A stretch of DNA of 38,457 bases from F1-60-MAGs149 sp044369995 (GCA_044369995.1 JBILWG010000004.1:1-38457), one strand, 5' to 3'; positions 15,035 to 22,952 are shown, counted from the first letter of the stretch. Made by a program: numbers and translations. Notes: generated by a model not told the origin, from the letters alone.

Positions 15035-15086
15035 TTGACACAGCCGCTGTCGACCGGTTGGCTGTCGTCATCACCCGACAGGAGAG
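15035..15086 (+). promoter_or_regulatory. RidA promoter with leader hairpin over the ribosome site
   Basis: A consensus -35 TTGACA (15035-15040) is followed at 17 nt by a weak -10, TTGGCT (15058-15063). ACAGC-C-GCTGT (15040-15050) is a palindrome abutting the -35. In the leader, CTGTCG (15062-15067) pairs with CGACAG (15076-15081), whose last bases are the start of the AGGAG ribosome site, so the hairpin could restrict translation. Confidence 0.4.
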
Positions 15087-15090
15087 CACC

Positions 15091-15516
15091 ATGTTCGATG
15101 CCACTACCGCGCAGCGCCTCACGACCGAGGGCGACTGGTTCGAGCCGTACTTCATCTCGCTCGGCTACCGGCTCGGCAACGTGCTCGTGCTGTCGGGTCA
15201 GGCCTCGCTGTCCGAGCAGGGCGAGCTCGTCGGCGTGGGCGATTTCGATGCCCAGGCCGCGCAGACGTTCGCCAACATCGAGCGTGTGCTCGCCTTGGCG
15301 GGCGCGGGTCTCGAGGACATCTTCAAGGTCACGATCTACCTGACCGACATGACCAACTTCCCGAAGATCATGGAGTTGCGCCAGCGGCACTTCACGCCGC
15401 CCTACCCGGCGGACACGATCGTCGAGGTGCGCTCGCTGGCGCTGCCCGAGTTGATGATCGAGATCGAGGTGATGGCGATGGTGCCGGATGGCGAGCGCCG
15501 CGTGATCGACGCCTAG
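15091..15516 (+). CDS. RidA family protein (YjgF/YER057c/UK114)
   Basis: A 141-residue RidA-fold protein. RidA enzymes deaminate reactive enamine/imine intermediates, and relatives act in amine and pyrimidine catabolism. Visible are LVLSGQASLSEQGELVG (N-terminal strand and Gly-rich turn), AQTFANIERVLALAGAGLEDIFKVTIYLTDM, and the ending VEVRSLALPELMIEIEVMAM. The position of the archetypal imine-binding Arg (usually R-x-C/A-V/x-x-x-x-L) is represented by VEVRSLALPE. AGGAG lies 6 nt before the ATG. It is followed 134 nt later by a luciferase-like oxidoreductase with its own promoter-like box, and is divergent from the propeller gene. Confidence 0.9.
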   Translation: MFDATTAQRLTTEGDWFEPYFISLGYRLGNVLVLSGQASLSEQGELVGVGDFDAQAAQTFANIERVLALAGAGLEDIFKVTIYLTDMTNFPKIMELRQRHFTPPYPADTIVEVRSLALPELMIEIEVMAMVPDGERRVIDA

Positions 15517-15597
15517 AAAGGGCTCGGCGCGGACCGTCGAGCGCGGCGATCGGCAGGCGGCGGGACGAGCGACGCAAATCGGACTGGGTCGCTGACC

Positions 15598-15630
15598 TAT
15601 GCTGCAGCGGTCCCGCGCATCCTGCGCGGG
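15598..15630 (+). promoter_or_regulatory. promoter and leader hairpin of the luciferase-like gene
   Basis: TATGCT (15598-15603) is a good -10 box about 48 nt before the GTG start. Immediately downstream, CCCGCGC (15612-15618) and GCGCGGG (15624-15630) form a perfect 7-bp stem with an ATCCT loop in the expected 5' leader. The ribosome site GAAGGAG follows at 15636-15642. Confidence 0.45.
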
Positions 15631-15650
15631 TGGACGAAGGAGCATGGGCT

Positions 15651-16691
15651 GTGAGCGAGCCCCGGATCGGCATCTTCCTCAACGTGCAGCAGCCGGATGC
15701 GGTTGATCCGCGCGAGATCGTCGCGCAGGCGGTTGCGCATACCGCACTGTGTCGTGACCTCGGGTTCGATCTCGTCTCCGCTGGACAGCACTTCCTCACC
15801 GAGGTGTTCCAGATGGTCCAGACGATGCCGCTGCTCGGGCGCATCGCCGCCGAGTCGGGAGACATGCGCGTCGCGACGAACATCGCGCTGCTGACACTGC
15901 TCAACCCGGTCGAGCTGGCCGAGAACGCCGTGGCGCTCGATGCGATCACCGGCGGACGGTTCGTGCTCGGCGTTGGGCTCGGGTATCGCCCGGAGGAGTT
16001 CGATGCCTTCGGTGTCCCGGAGAAGAGGCTGCGCGTCTTCCTCGACAAGCTCGATGTGGTCAAGCGCCTGCTGGAGGGCGAAACGGTCACGGCGGAGGGA
16101 GCCGGCTACCGGCTCGACCATCAACGGCTCGCGATGCTGCCGGTCCAACGTCCACGTCCGCCGATCTGGCTGGCCGCGAACGCGGACCAGGCGGTCCGCC
16201 GAGCCGCGCGCGTGGCAGACACGTGGACGGTCAACCCGCATGCGAATCTGGCCGAGCTCGAGCGGCAGACCGCCCTGTTCCACGCCGCCCGCGCCGAGTC
16301 GGGCCAACCGCCCGTCACCGAGCTGCCGGTGATGAAGGAGATCTATGTCGGCGAGGACGATGCGAGCGCCGAGCGCGAGGCGCGGGCCTATCTGCAGGCC
16401 AAGTACAAGGCCTACGTGAAGTGGGGCCAGGACGAGGTCATGCCGGACGCGGACTCGCTCGACCAGGACTGGGAAGAGTTGAAGGCGGGTGGGCGCTTCA
16501 TCCTCGGCGGCCCGGATCGTTGCGTGGCCGAGCTGCAGGAGCATCTCGACACGCTGCGATGCGACACCCTGATCTTCCGCTTCGGCTGGGTTGGCATGCC
16601 CGACGAGCTGGTGCAGGCGAACATCCGGCGGTTCGCCGAGACCGTCAAGCCGCGTCTGCGCGTGGCGGCCGGTGCGCCTGCTCCCCTCTGA
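15651..16691 (+). CDS. LLM class flavin-dependent oxidoreductase
   Basis: A 346-residue luciferase-like monooxygenase family protein (TIM barrel binding FMN or F420). Typical features are the start EPRIGIFLNV, AQAVAHTALCRDLGFDLVSAGQH around residues 25-45, the LLTLLNPVELAENAVALDAITGGRFVLGVGLGYRPEEF block around residues 80-120, and the PPIWLAANADQAVRRAARVADTW block around 165. The start is taken at the GTG at 15651 because GAAGGAG lies 8 nt upstream; a GTG seven codons earlier is an alternative. The substrate is unknown. The neighbouring RidA suggests a role in oxidation of a nitrogen compound, but this is inference. Confidence 0.9.
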   Translation: MSEPRIGIFLNVQQPDAVDPREIVAQAVAHTALCRDLGFDLVSAGQHFLTEVFQMVQTMPLLGRIAAESGDMRVATNIALLTLLNPVELAENAVALDAITGGRFVLGVGLGYRPEEFDAFGVPEKRLRVFLDKLDVVKRLLEGETVTAEGAGYRLDHQRLAMLPVQRPRPPIWLAANADQAVRRAARVADTWTVNPHANLAELERQTALFHAARAESGQPPVTELPVMKEIYVGEDDASAEREARAYLQAKYKAYVKWGQDEVMPDADSLDQDWEELKAGGRFILGGPDRCVAELQEHLDTLRCDTLIFRFGWVGMPDELVQANIRRFAETVKPRLRVAAGAPAPL

Positions 16692-16724
16692 GGATGCGAC
16701 ACCCGCGCGGGGGCGATGTCCTCA
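16689..16724. terminator. interrupted hairpin spanning two convergent stop codons
   Basis: TGAGGA (16689-16694) pairs with TCCTCA (16719-16724), enclosing ACA/TGT and CCC/GGG segments around a GCGC loop, with unpaired bases on both sides. The outer arms contain the TGA of the luciferase-like gene and the complement of the lipoprotein's TGA. Shared terminator function is inferred. Confidence 0.35.
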
Positions 16725-17327
16725 GCCGATGCAGGTGGCGGCGGCAGTAAGAGCCTCGTCCGCGTAGGCCTGTGCGTCATCGCCGAGGCGTGCCTCCAGC
16801 GTCTCACGGCTGGTGAGATCCGTCGTGGCAACGACGCGCGAGTAGTCGTCGACCATGGCCCCCGTGGCCTTGCGCAGCGCCGTCAGTGCATCGCGGCACG
16901 GGCCATCCGTCTGCCCGATCGCCTGCTCGACGGTGCGGTCCAGCTCGCCGGCGGCAGTCGCGATAGCGGTGTAGGCAGCACCCATGCAGGCGTCGAAGCT
17001 CGCGCCGGCCGCGGCGTCGGTCTGGCACGAGGCGATGCTCTGGTTGGCCTGGTCCAGGCGGGCGGCGAACTGCTGCGCGCCGTCCTGGATCACGCTCCAG
17101 GCACCGGCGTTGTCAGCGGCCGGCACCGTCATCGGCTCGGCGGTCGCCTCCGGTGCTGGCGTACTCTCGACCGTCATCGCCGCTGCCGTCATCGTCGTCT
17201 CTGCGGGCACCGCGGCCTGCGCCTCCGCGGCCGTCTCCGAGTCTCGCAGCGACGACGCGCCACAGCCGGCGGACAGCACGGCGCTCATGGCGAGCGCGAC
17301 CAGCAGGATAGGGGTGGGCAGGCGCAT
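16722..17327 (-). CDS. putative lipoprotein
   Basis: A 201-residue exported lipoprotein. The signal sequence MRLPTPILLVALAMSAVLSAGC ends in a clear lipobox (LSAG-Cys), so lipidation at that cysteine and anchoring outside the cell membrane are expected. A low-complexity Ala/Glu/Thr/Pro linker (about 30-75) precedes a helical domain of about 120 residues with four cysteines (CQTD, ACMG, PCRD, TCIG), plausibly two disulfides. I do not recognise the domain. The ATG at 17327 gives the best signal peptide; an ATG six codons upstream is possible. It is downstream of a strong terminator, so probably expressed alone. Confidence 0.78.
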   Translation of the reverse strand: MRLPTPILLVALAMSAVLSAGCGASSLRDSETAAEAQAAVPAETTMTAAAMTVESTPAPEATAEPMTVPAADNAGAWSVIQDGAQQFAARLDQANQSIASCQTDAAAGASFDACMGAAYTAIATAAGELDRTVEQAIGQTDGPCRDALTALRKATGAMVDDYSRVVATTDLTSRETLEARLGDDAQAYADEALTAAATCIG

Positions 17328-17343
17328 CACAGACGACCCAATC

Positions 17344-17375
17344 ATCTCCCCAATTCGGGGTGCGATGGGGGAGAT
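17344..17375 (-). other. alternative hairpins just upstream of the lipoprotein gene
   Basis: ATCTCCCC (17344-17351) pairs with GGGGAGAT (17368-17375) over a 16-nt loop. CCCC (17348-17351) can instead pair with GGGG (17357-17360). The structures are mutually exclusive and lie in the putative leader, which resembles an attenuator, but this is only a fold prediction by eye. Confidence 0.25.
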
Positions 17376-17400
17376 CCTGCCCCGAACGCGCAAGCGGCGC

Positions 17401-17436
17401 CCGGGGTCGGCAGCTGGGACGTGCTGCCGACCCCGG
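17401..17436 (-). terminator. strong hairpin terminator of the hydantoinase operon
   Basis: A perfect 14-bp stem (CCGGGGTCGGCAGC with its complement) and an 8-nt loop, extendable by four more pairs after one mismatch, begins 11 nt after the TAG stop at 17448. There is no T-tract. It is the most stable hairpin I saw in the window. Confidence 0.7.
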
Positions 17437-17447
17437 ACGCCGAAGCG

Positions 17448-18143
17448 CTACGCGACGACGGTGTTGCCGTCGAACGGCTCGATGCCGTTCAGGTACGCGA
17501 TCACTTCGTCGACACCCATGACGTCACCGAACTTCGCGTCGATGTCGAACAGGTTCCACTCCACGACGCCCGCCACGCGGTCGCCGACGCACTCGCGGGG
17601 GACGATCGGGCGGAAGCCGTACGCGATGGCGTCCTCGACCGTATGGCGCACGCAGCCAGCCATCGTCACGCCGGTCACGATCACCGTGTCGACGCGGTGG
17701 GCCGACAGGAAGCCCTGCATGTACGTGCCGTGGAAGCCCGAGGCGCGCTTCTTGCAGATCACGAGGTCCTCATCGCGCAGCAGACGCTCGTCGATCGCGG
17801 CTTCCCACGAGCCCTCCTCGAGAACATCGACGGGGATCTTGTTGTGCCAGAGGCCCATGTCGCTCCACTCGCCGCGCGTCGTCTTCTTGTACGCGGTGGT
17901 GGTGTGGACGACGGGGACGTTCTTGGCACGCGCGGCCTCGAGCAGGCGCTCGGTGGCCGGGATGATCGTGTCCATGTGATCGCACGTGAACTTGTTGCCG
18001 GGGTGCGTCCACGCGTTGGCGAGATCGATGTTGAGGATCGCGGGGCGCGTGCCGAAGCCGATGCGCCGCTGGAAGCCGCGCTGCTGATACAGCTCGCTGT
18101 CTTCCGCGAAGATCTTGTCGAGCATCTCCTGCAGTTCGCTCAT
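17448..18143 (-). CDS. N-carbamoylsarcosine amidohydrolase-like cysteine hydrolase
   Basis: A 231-residue isochorismatase-fold amidase that most resembles N-carbamoylsarcosine amidohydrolase, which releases sarcosine, CO2 and ammonia. The N-terminal extension before the first strand and GFGTRPAILNIDLANAWTHP are typical of that group. The triad is Asp40, Lys131 (CKKRASGFHGT) and Cys164 (TGVTMAGCVRHT). AGGAGGAA lies 6 nt or so before the ATG. It is 35 nt downstream of the HyuA-HyuB fusion and ends at a strong hairpin, so the two form an operon. That context supports a creatinine/N-methylhydantoin route; maleamate or biuret-type amidase remains possible. Confidence 0.85.
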   Translation of the reverse strand: MSELQEMLDKIFAEDSELYQQRGFQRRIGFGTRPAILNIDLANAWTHPGNKFTCDHMDTIIPATERLLEAARAKNVPVVHTTTAYKKTTRGEWSDMGLWHNKIPVDVLEEGSWEAAIDERLLRDEDLVICKKRASGFHGTYMQGFLSAHRVDTVIVTGVTMAGCVRHTVEDAIAYGFRPIVPRECVGDRVAGVVEWNLFDIDAKFGDVMGVDEVIAYLNGIEPFDGNTVVA

Positions 18144-18178
18144 GGGTATTCCTCCTGGGGTCGGTCGGTTGGGTGGGG

Positions 18179-21100
18179 TTAGCCCTGGCGCTTTTCGGCG
18201 CGCAGGCGGTCGGTTGCGTCCTGATCGACGGCGAGGGTGAGGCCCTCCCCGACGAGCACGACGCCGTAGTCCTGCTCGGCGAGATCACGCGAGGTGAACT
18301 CGTCGAGCACGTCATCGCGAACCAGCTCGGGATCGCGGTCGAGCGGGTCGCCGTAGCCGCCGCCCGAGGGGACGGTGATCTGCAGGCTGTCGCCGGCCTT
18401 CAGCTGGGAGCCGGTGACCTTGCTGTACCAGGACTCCTGGTCGGCGCGTCCCGGGTTGCGCACCATCGAGCCATTGAGACCCTCGTGGCCGCCGAAGATG
18501 CCCCACGGCGGGTCGGATTCGTGACGCTCGCCCTCGCACGTGACGATGGTGTCCGTCAGGAACGTGTTGACGCGGACGATGCCGATACCGCCGCGCCACT
18601 TGCCCGCCGCGGCCGGCTCGTCGCGCAGCTCGTAGCGGTCGGTCCGCATCGGGAAGCGCCACTCGAGCTCCTCGATCGGGTTGTTGCGCGTGTTGGCGAT
18701 CAGGTTGTCGACGGAGTCCATCGCGTCGCGGTCGGGACGACCGCCGTACGACCCCTCGTCGACCTCGAGGTACACCCAGTACTCGCCCTCCTCCTCGACG
18801 TAGCCGGAGTAGGAGAGGAAGTGGATGTGCGCCGAGTTGCCGGCGGTGATCTGGTTCGGGATCACCGGGGCGAGGGCGCGGAGCACCAGGTCCACCGCGC
18901 GCTGGGCCTGCGAGAACCGGGCAAAGCAGGCGCGTGGGTACTTCGGGTTGTAGATCGTGCCCTCGGGCGCGATCACCTCGACCGGGCGGAGCATGCCCTC
19001 GTTCTGCGGCACGAAGACCGGGAACGTCGCCTCGTCGAGGAACATCATGCGGGCGATGAACGTCATGCCCGACACGGTCGTGCCCTCGAACGGACAGTTG
19101 TAGCCGGTCGGCACCTCCGGGCTCGAGCCCGTCAGGTCGACGACCATCTTGTCGCCCTCGATGCGCACGACGACCTTGATCGGCAGCTTCTCGCCGCGGT
19201 TGCGACCGTCGTCGTCGAGCCAGCCGTACTCGGGGCCGTACTCACCGTCCGGCACCTTCGCGATCTCCTGGCGGAGCATGCGCTCGGCGTAGTCCATCCA
19301 GTGGTTGGCGGCGCCCAGCACGGCCTCGGTGCCGTAGCGGCCGGCGAGCTCGGCGAAGCGGTTCTTGGCGCGCTCGCAGGCGGCGATCATCGCCTCGATG
19401 TCGCCGCGGTTGTGGGTGGGCGTGCGGGTGTTCTCGAGGATGTGCTTGAACAGCGACTCCTGCCAGACGCCCTTGTCGGCCAGCTTGACCGCGCGGTAGA
19501 TGTTGCCCTCGGACCAGTTGTCGACCAGGTCGATGGCGAGGCCGGGGTAGGCGCCACCGATGTCGAGCAGGTGCGCGGAGGCGCCCGTGAACCCGATCAG
19601 CTTGTCCTCGTGGAAGACCGGCATGACGATCGCGACGTCGGGCGAGTGCGTGGCGCCGAGGTACGGGTCGTTGTGCAGGATGATGTCGCCCGGGTGGATG
19701 TCATCGCCGAGCAGGGAGATGACGCCCTTGACGATCTTCGGCATCGCGCCCATGAACATCGGCGTGGAGTCGGACTCGGCGATGTTGTTGCCCTGCGGAT
19801 CGAACAGGCCGGCGCCGAGATCCTCGGACTCGCGGATGATCGACGAGTAGGACATGCGGTAGAGGACGCCCGCCATCTCCTTGGCGATGGCGTTGAAGGC
19901 ACCGCCGATGACGCGCATCAGGATCGGCTGCGCGAGGCCGGCATCGCCGCCCTTCGTACGTCGCGCCTCGATGCGCGGGGTGACGTCGATCACGAGGTTG
20001 CCGTACCGGTCGACGTCGACGACGAAGCCCGGGGGCACGATCGTCGTGGTGTCGTACTGCTCGATGATCGCCGGGCCCTCGATGCGGTCGCCGGCGCGCA
20101 GGTGCTCACGCTCGTAGAACGGGGTCGGGCAGGACTGCGCCTCGCCGTCGACGTCGAAGACGACCGGACGGGTCTCGATCAGGGCAGCGGAGAGGTCCCC
20201 GTTGCCGCGCTCGGCCTCGGGCCACTCCAGCTCGTCGATGCGGCCGATGCCGACGACGCGGATGTTGATGATCTCGACCGGAGCGTCGAAGCGATGGCCG
20301 TACTCGCCCTCGTGGGCGACATGGAAGGCCTCGACCAGCTCGTCGCTCCAGCCGGCTCGGCCGGGATCGCCGGCGGGCACGTCGAAGCGGACCTCGTAGC
20401 CCTGGCCGCTGTAGCGGCAGTCGGCGAGACGGCGGATCAGGCGCCGATCCTCGGGCACTGCGTCGGCGTCGAGCTGGCCGACGGCCTGTGCCACGAGCTC
20501 ATCGAACTTGGCCTGCAGGCGCGGGGCGTCGAGCGTGGCGATGGCCTGGCGCTCGGTGCCGACGAACTCGTGCTGGAGGTCGGTGGCGAGCAGGCCCGTC
20601 GCGGCGACGATGCCGGGGTGCGGCGGAATCAGCACGCGCGGGATCTCCAGCTCGAGCGCGACGTCGCAGGAGAACAGCGGGCCGGCACCGCCAGCGGCGA
20701 CGAGCGTGAAGTCGCGTGGGTCGTAGCCGCGCCGTACCGAGTTGATCTCGATGTTCTGCGTCATGCCGAACTTCTGGATCTGCAGCGCGCCGAGGGCGGC
20801 CTGCTCCGGCGTCATGTCGACCTCGCCGGCCAGCTGCTCGATCACGGTCTTGGCGAGCTCGGGCTTGAGAGCCAGGCCGCCGCCGACGAGACCACGCTCG
20901 GGGCGGAGGCGGCCCAGGAACACCTGGGCGTCGGTCGAGGTCGGTTGCTTGCCGCCGCGGTCGTAACAGGCGGGGCCCGGATCGGCTCCGGCCGACTGCG
21001 GGCCGACGCGGAACACGCCACCCTCGTCGACGTAGGCGATCGAGCCGCCACCGGCACCGATGGTGTCGATGTCGACCATCGGCACCATCGCCTGATAGTC

Positions 21101-22051
21101 GCCGACCTTCGTGTCGAGCAGGTGACGCATGCGCATCTGGCCGCCGGCCGCCACGCCGACGTCGGCCGACGTGCCGCCGATGTCGAGGGTGATGACGCTG
21201 TCGTACCCGGCCATCTTGCCGGCCCAGATACCACCGATCAGACCGGCCACGGGGCCGCTCATCAGCAGATTGACGGGGCGGCGCGAGGCGGCCTCGACGG
21301 TCGCCATGCCACCGGACGACTGCATCAGCTGGACGCCGTGCTTGAAGCCGGCGTCCTTCATCGCGGTCGCGAAGCGGTCGAGGTACGTCGACACCTTGGG
21401 ACCGACGAAGGCGTTGAGCGCGACGGTGGAGAAGCGCTCGTACTCGCGGTACAGCGGGATCACGTCGCTCGAGATCGACTGGTACGCCTCGGGGAATTCC
21501 TCCGAGATGATCTCCGCGACGCGCTGCTCGTGCGCGCCGTTGAGGTACGAGTGGAGGAAGCAGACGGCGACGGCCTCGACGCCGGCCTCCTTCAGCAGCC
21601 GCACCTCGCGGCGGACGGCGTCCTCGTCGAGCGGTGTGACGATCTCGCCGTGCGGCGCGGTCACGCGCTCGGCGACCACGCGGCGGTGGCGGCGCTTGAC
21701 GAGCGGGCGCGCCTGCCAGGGCAGGTCCTGCTGGATCGAGAAGTTGAGCGGCTTCTTGTGGCGCGCGATGTGGAGGATGTCCCGGAAGCCCTCGGTGGTG
21801 ATGAGACCGACGGAGGCGCCCTGGTGCGTCAGCGCGATGTTCGTTGCGACGGTGGTGCCGTGCAGCAGGTTGTCGATCTCCGACAGCTGGACGCCGGCCT
21901 TCTCGCAGAGGCGGTTGATGCCCTCGACCACGCCGCGGGCGGGGTCGTCGGGGGTGGACGGGACCTTGTCGACGGTGATCTTGCCGGCTTCCTCGTCCAC
22001 GAGGATCAGGTCGGTGAAGGTTCCGCCGACGTCTACTCCGATGCGCTTCAC
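18179..22051 (-). CDS. fused HyuA-HyuB ATP-dependent hydantoinase / 5-oxoprolinase
   Basis: A 1290-residue protein joining both subunits of the hydantoinase/oxoprolinase family, which use ATP to open a cyclic imide or lactam ring. Residues 1-700 are HyuA: the ASKHA nucleotide-binding motifs RIGVDVGGTFTDLILVD at the N-terminus, HGTTVATNIAL near 64, and ITLDIGGTSADVGV near 288, then GPQSAGADPGPACY near 350. HyuB starts near 708 (QPILMRVIGGAF) and includes DLGAGLFDPQGN and the C-terminal GGGYGDPLDRDP. Length equals that of eukaryotic-type 5-oxoprolinase, but the downstream carbamoylsarcosine amidase-like gene favours N-methylhydantoinase. The GTG start at 22051 begins exactly at the conserved KRIGVDVGG; GGAG lies 10 nt upstream. 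Confidence 0.92.
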   Translation of the reverse strand: MKRIGVDVGGTFTDLILVDEEAGKITVDKVPSTPDDPARGVVEGINRLCEKAGVQLSEIDNLLHGTTVATNIALTHQGASVGLITTEGFRDILHIARHKKPLNFSIQQDLPWQARPLVKRRHRRVVAERVTAPHGEIVTPLDEDAVRREVRLLKEAGVEAVAVCFLHSYLNGAHEQRVAEIISEEFPEAYQSISSDVIPLYREYERFSTVALNAFVGPKVSTYLDRFATAMKDAGFKHGVQLMQSSGGMATVEAASRRPVNLLMSGPVAGLIGGIWAGKMAGYDSVITLDIGGTSADVGVAAGGQMRMRHLLDTKVGDYQAMVPMVDIDTIGAGGGSIAYVDEGGVFRVGPQSAGADPGPACYDRGGKQPTSTDAQVFLGRLRPERGLVGGGLALKPELAKTVIEQLAGEVDMTPEQAALGALQIQKFGMTQNIEINSVRRGYDPRDFTLVAAGGAGPLFSCDVALELEIPRVLIPPHPGIVAATGLLATDLQHEFVGTERQAIATLDAPRLQAKFDELVAQAVGQLDADAVPEDRRLIRRLADCRYSGQGYEVRFDVPAGDPGRAGWSDELVEAFHVAHEGEYGHRFDAPVEIINIRVVGIGRIDELEWPEAERGNGDLSAALIETRPVVFDVDGEAQSCPTPFYEREHLRAGDRIEGPAIIEQYDTTTIVPPGFVVDVDRYGNLVIDVTPRIEARRTKGGDAGLAQPILMRVIGGAFNAIAKEMAGVLYRMSYSSIIRESEDLGAGLFDPQGNNIAESDSTPMFMGAMPKIVKGVISLLGDDIHPGDIILHNDPYLGATHSPDVAIVMPVFHEDKLIGFTGASAHLLDIGGAYPGLAIDLVDNWSEGNIYRAVKLADKGVWQESLFKHILENTRTPTHNRGDIEAMIAACERAKNRFAELAGRYGTEAVLGAANHWMDYAERMLRQEIAKVPDGEYGPEYGWLDDDGRNRGEKLPIKVVVRIEGDKMVVDLTGSSPEVPTGYNCPFEGTTVSGMTFIARMMFLDEATFPVFVPQNEGMLRPVEVIAPEGTIYNPKYPRACFARFSQAQRAVDLVLRALAPVIPNQITAGNSAHIHFLSYSGYVEEEGEYWVYLEVDEGSYGGRPDRDAMDSVDNLIANTRNNPIEELEWRFPMRTDRYELRDEPAAAGKWRGGIGIVRVNTFLTDTIVTCEGERHESDPPWGIFGGHEGLNGSMVRNPGRADQESWYSKVTGSQLKAGDSLQITVPSGGGYGDPLDRDPELVRDDVLDEFTSRDLAEQDYGVVLVGEGLTLAVDQDATDRLRAEKRQG

Positions 22052-22073
22052 GTTGGGTGCTCTCCTGCGTCCC

Positions 22074-22105
22074 GCTGCCGGAAGGGCAGCTCTTGCTGCG
22101 AGAGC
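22074..22105 (-). other. tandem hairpins in the hydantoinase leader
   Basis: GCTGCC (22074-22079) pairs with GGCAGC (22085-22090) around a 5-nt loop, and GCTCT (22089-22093) pairs with AGAGC (22101-22105). The first lies within the predicted 5' leader of the hydantoinase mRNA, upstream of its ribosome site. Function is unknown. Confidence 0.35.
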
Positions 22106-22130
22106 ATACATTGTATACACTGGAATGCAA
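22103..22130 (-). promoter_or_regulatory. hydantoinase promoter with GntR-type palindromic operator
   Basis: On the minus strand TTGCAT (22130-22125) and TATGCT (22108-22103) form a -35/-10 pair with a 16-nt spacer. The spacer holds the perfect palindrome TGTATACA (22112-22119), within ATTGTATACACT. This AT-rich element is conspicuous in GC-rich DNA and resembles operators of FCD-type GntR regulators such as the TTGGTATACCAA boxes of UxuR/ExuR. The divergent gene encodes exactly such a regulator, so repression of the hydantoinase operon is likely. Confidence 0.6.
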
Positions 22131-22155
22131 GTGACCACTTCCGGACGCAGCCGTG

Positions 22156-22161
22156 TACGAT
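22156..22161 (+). promoter_or_regulatory. leaderless -10 box of the GntR gene
   Basis: TACGAT ends 8 nt before the ATG at 22170, with no Shine-Dalgarno. A transcript starting there would begin at or near the start codon. The operator palindrome is about 37 nt upstream, so the regulator may also control itself. Confidence 0.5.
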
Positions 22162-22169
22162 CGCTCGTG

Positions 22170-22889
22170 ATGAGCGCCAAGGCCGAGACCTCCCGCTCTG
22201 GTGCCAAGCCGGCGATCGCGGACGTCCTGCGCGAGGGCATCCGGCAGGGGCTCCTCGCTCCGGGCCAGCCCCTGATCCAGGCCTCGATCGCCGAGGCGAT
22301 GGGCGTCAGCCGCATCCCCGTCCGCGAGGCACTGCATGCGCTCGCCGCGGAGGGACTCGTCACGTTCTCCGATGACGGTGGTGCCAAGGTCACCGAGCTC
22401 GAGCCGCACGAGGTCGATGAGGTCTGGACGCTGCGGGCCCTGCTCGAGTCGCACATGGCGCCGAGCATCGTCAGCAACGCCACGGCCTCCGATCTCGAGA
22501 TGCTGTCCGGTCTGGTGGCCGCGATGGACGACCTCGATCCCGAGACGTGGTCGGATCGCAACTACACCTTCCATCAGGAGCTGCACCGGCTCTCGGGTCT
22601 GCCGTATTTCGCGGACGCCGCAGGACGGGTGCTGACGCTGATGGACTCCTACTCGCGCGTTGCCGTGAGCGTCCTCAACGAGCAGGATCACGCGCAGTCG
22701 GAGCATCATCAGATGATCGCGGCGATCCGCGCGGATGACGGCGAGGAGCTCGCGCGTCTGCTGCTGCACCACAGCAACCGCGCCCGCCAGGCGCTGCTCG
22801 CCTACGCGGAGTCGCAGCAGAAGCCGGTCGATCCGAAGGCGGAGGCCGCCGCGGCCGCCCGCTCGCTGGCCAATCACCTCGGCACCTGA
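22170..22889 (+). CDS. GntR family transcriptional regulator, FCD (FadR) subfamily
   Basis: A 239-residue regulator. The N-terminal winged helix (about 12-75) shows the GntR signature IREGLLAPGQPL-like segment (here IRQGLLAPGQPLIQASIAE), then MGVSRIPVREALHALAAEGLV as recognition helix and wing. The C-terminal FCD effector domain is all helical (about 85-215), with the DRNYTFHQELHRLSG and SEHHQMIAAIRADD segments supplying the Asp/His metal or effector ligands typical of FCD proteins. It is divergent from the hydantoinase operon, with a TGTATACA palindrome between them. Its ligand is probably the hydantoin-type substrate or an intermediate (inference). Confidence 0.93.
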   Translation: MSAKAETSRSGAKPAIADVLREGIRQGLLAPGQPLIQASIAEAMGVSRIPVREALHALAAEGLVTFSDDGGAKVTELEPHEVDEVWTLRALLESHMAPSIVSNATASDLEMLSGLVAAMDDLDPETWSDRNYTFHQELHRLSGLPYFADAAGRVLTLMDSYSRVAVSVLNEQDHAQSEHHQMIAAIRADDGEELARLLLHHSNRARQALLAYAESQQKPVDPKAEAAAAARSLANHLGT

Positions 22890-22890
22890 A

Positions 22891-22921
22891 TGTCCCAGAA
22901 GGGTCTGACCCCTTTGGGACA
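22891..22921. repeat. REP-like palindrome, copy 3
   Basis: Arms TGTCCCAGAAGGG (22891-22903) and CCCCTTTGGGACA (22909-22921) around a TCTGA loop, with one G-T pair and one A-C mismatch. It begins two bases after the TGA of the GntR gene and shares its core with the 12524-12566 and 12600-12622 repeats. It may double as a terminator. Confidence 0.7.
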
Positions 22922-22952
22922 TGCACCACGGCTCACCGTCGCGAACCGCACG

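Noticed and set aside
15091..18143. A Rut-type pyrimidine degradation set (RidA, luciferase-like enzyme and isochorismatase-fold amidase resemble RutC, RutA and RutB)
   Set aside because: The genes are on different strands, separated by a lipoprotein gene and terminators, and the amidase fits carbamoylsarcosine hydrolase better. No RutD, F or G is present.
18173..22375. A 1400-codon open frame on the plus strand opposite the hydantoinase gene
   Set aside because: It mirrors the codon phase of the HyuA-HyuB gene, has low-complexity Val/Asp/Leu/Arg composition and no recognisable motif. Long antisense frames are expected at this GC.
22170..22889. A longer GntR protein starting far upstream in the same frame
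   Set aside because: The upstream part runs through the hydantoinase gene and its promoter. The conserved winged helix begins just after the ATG at 22170.
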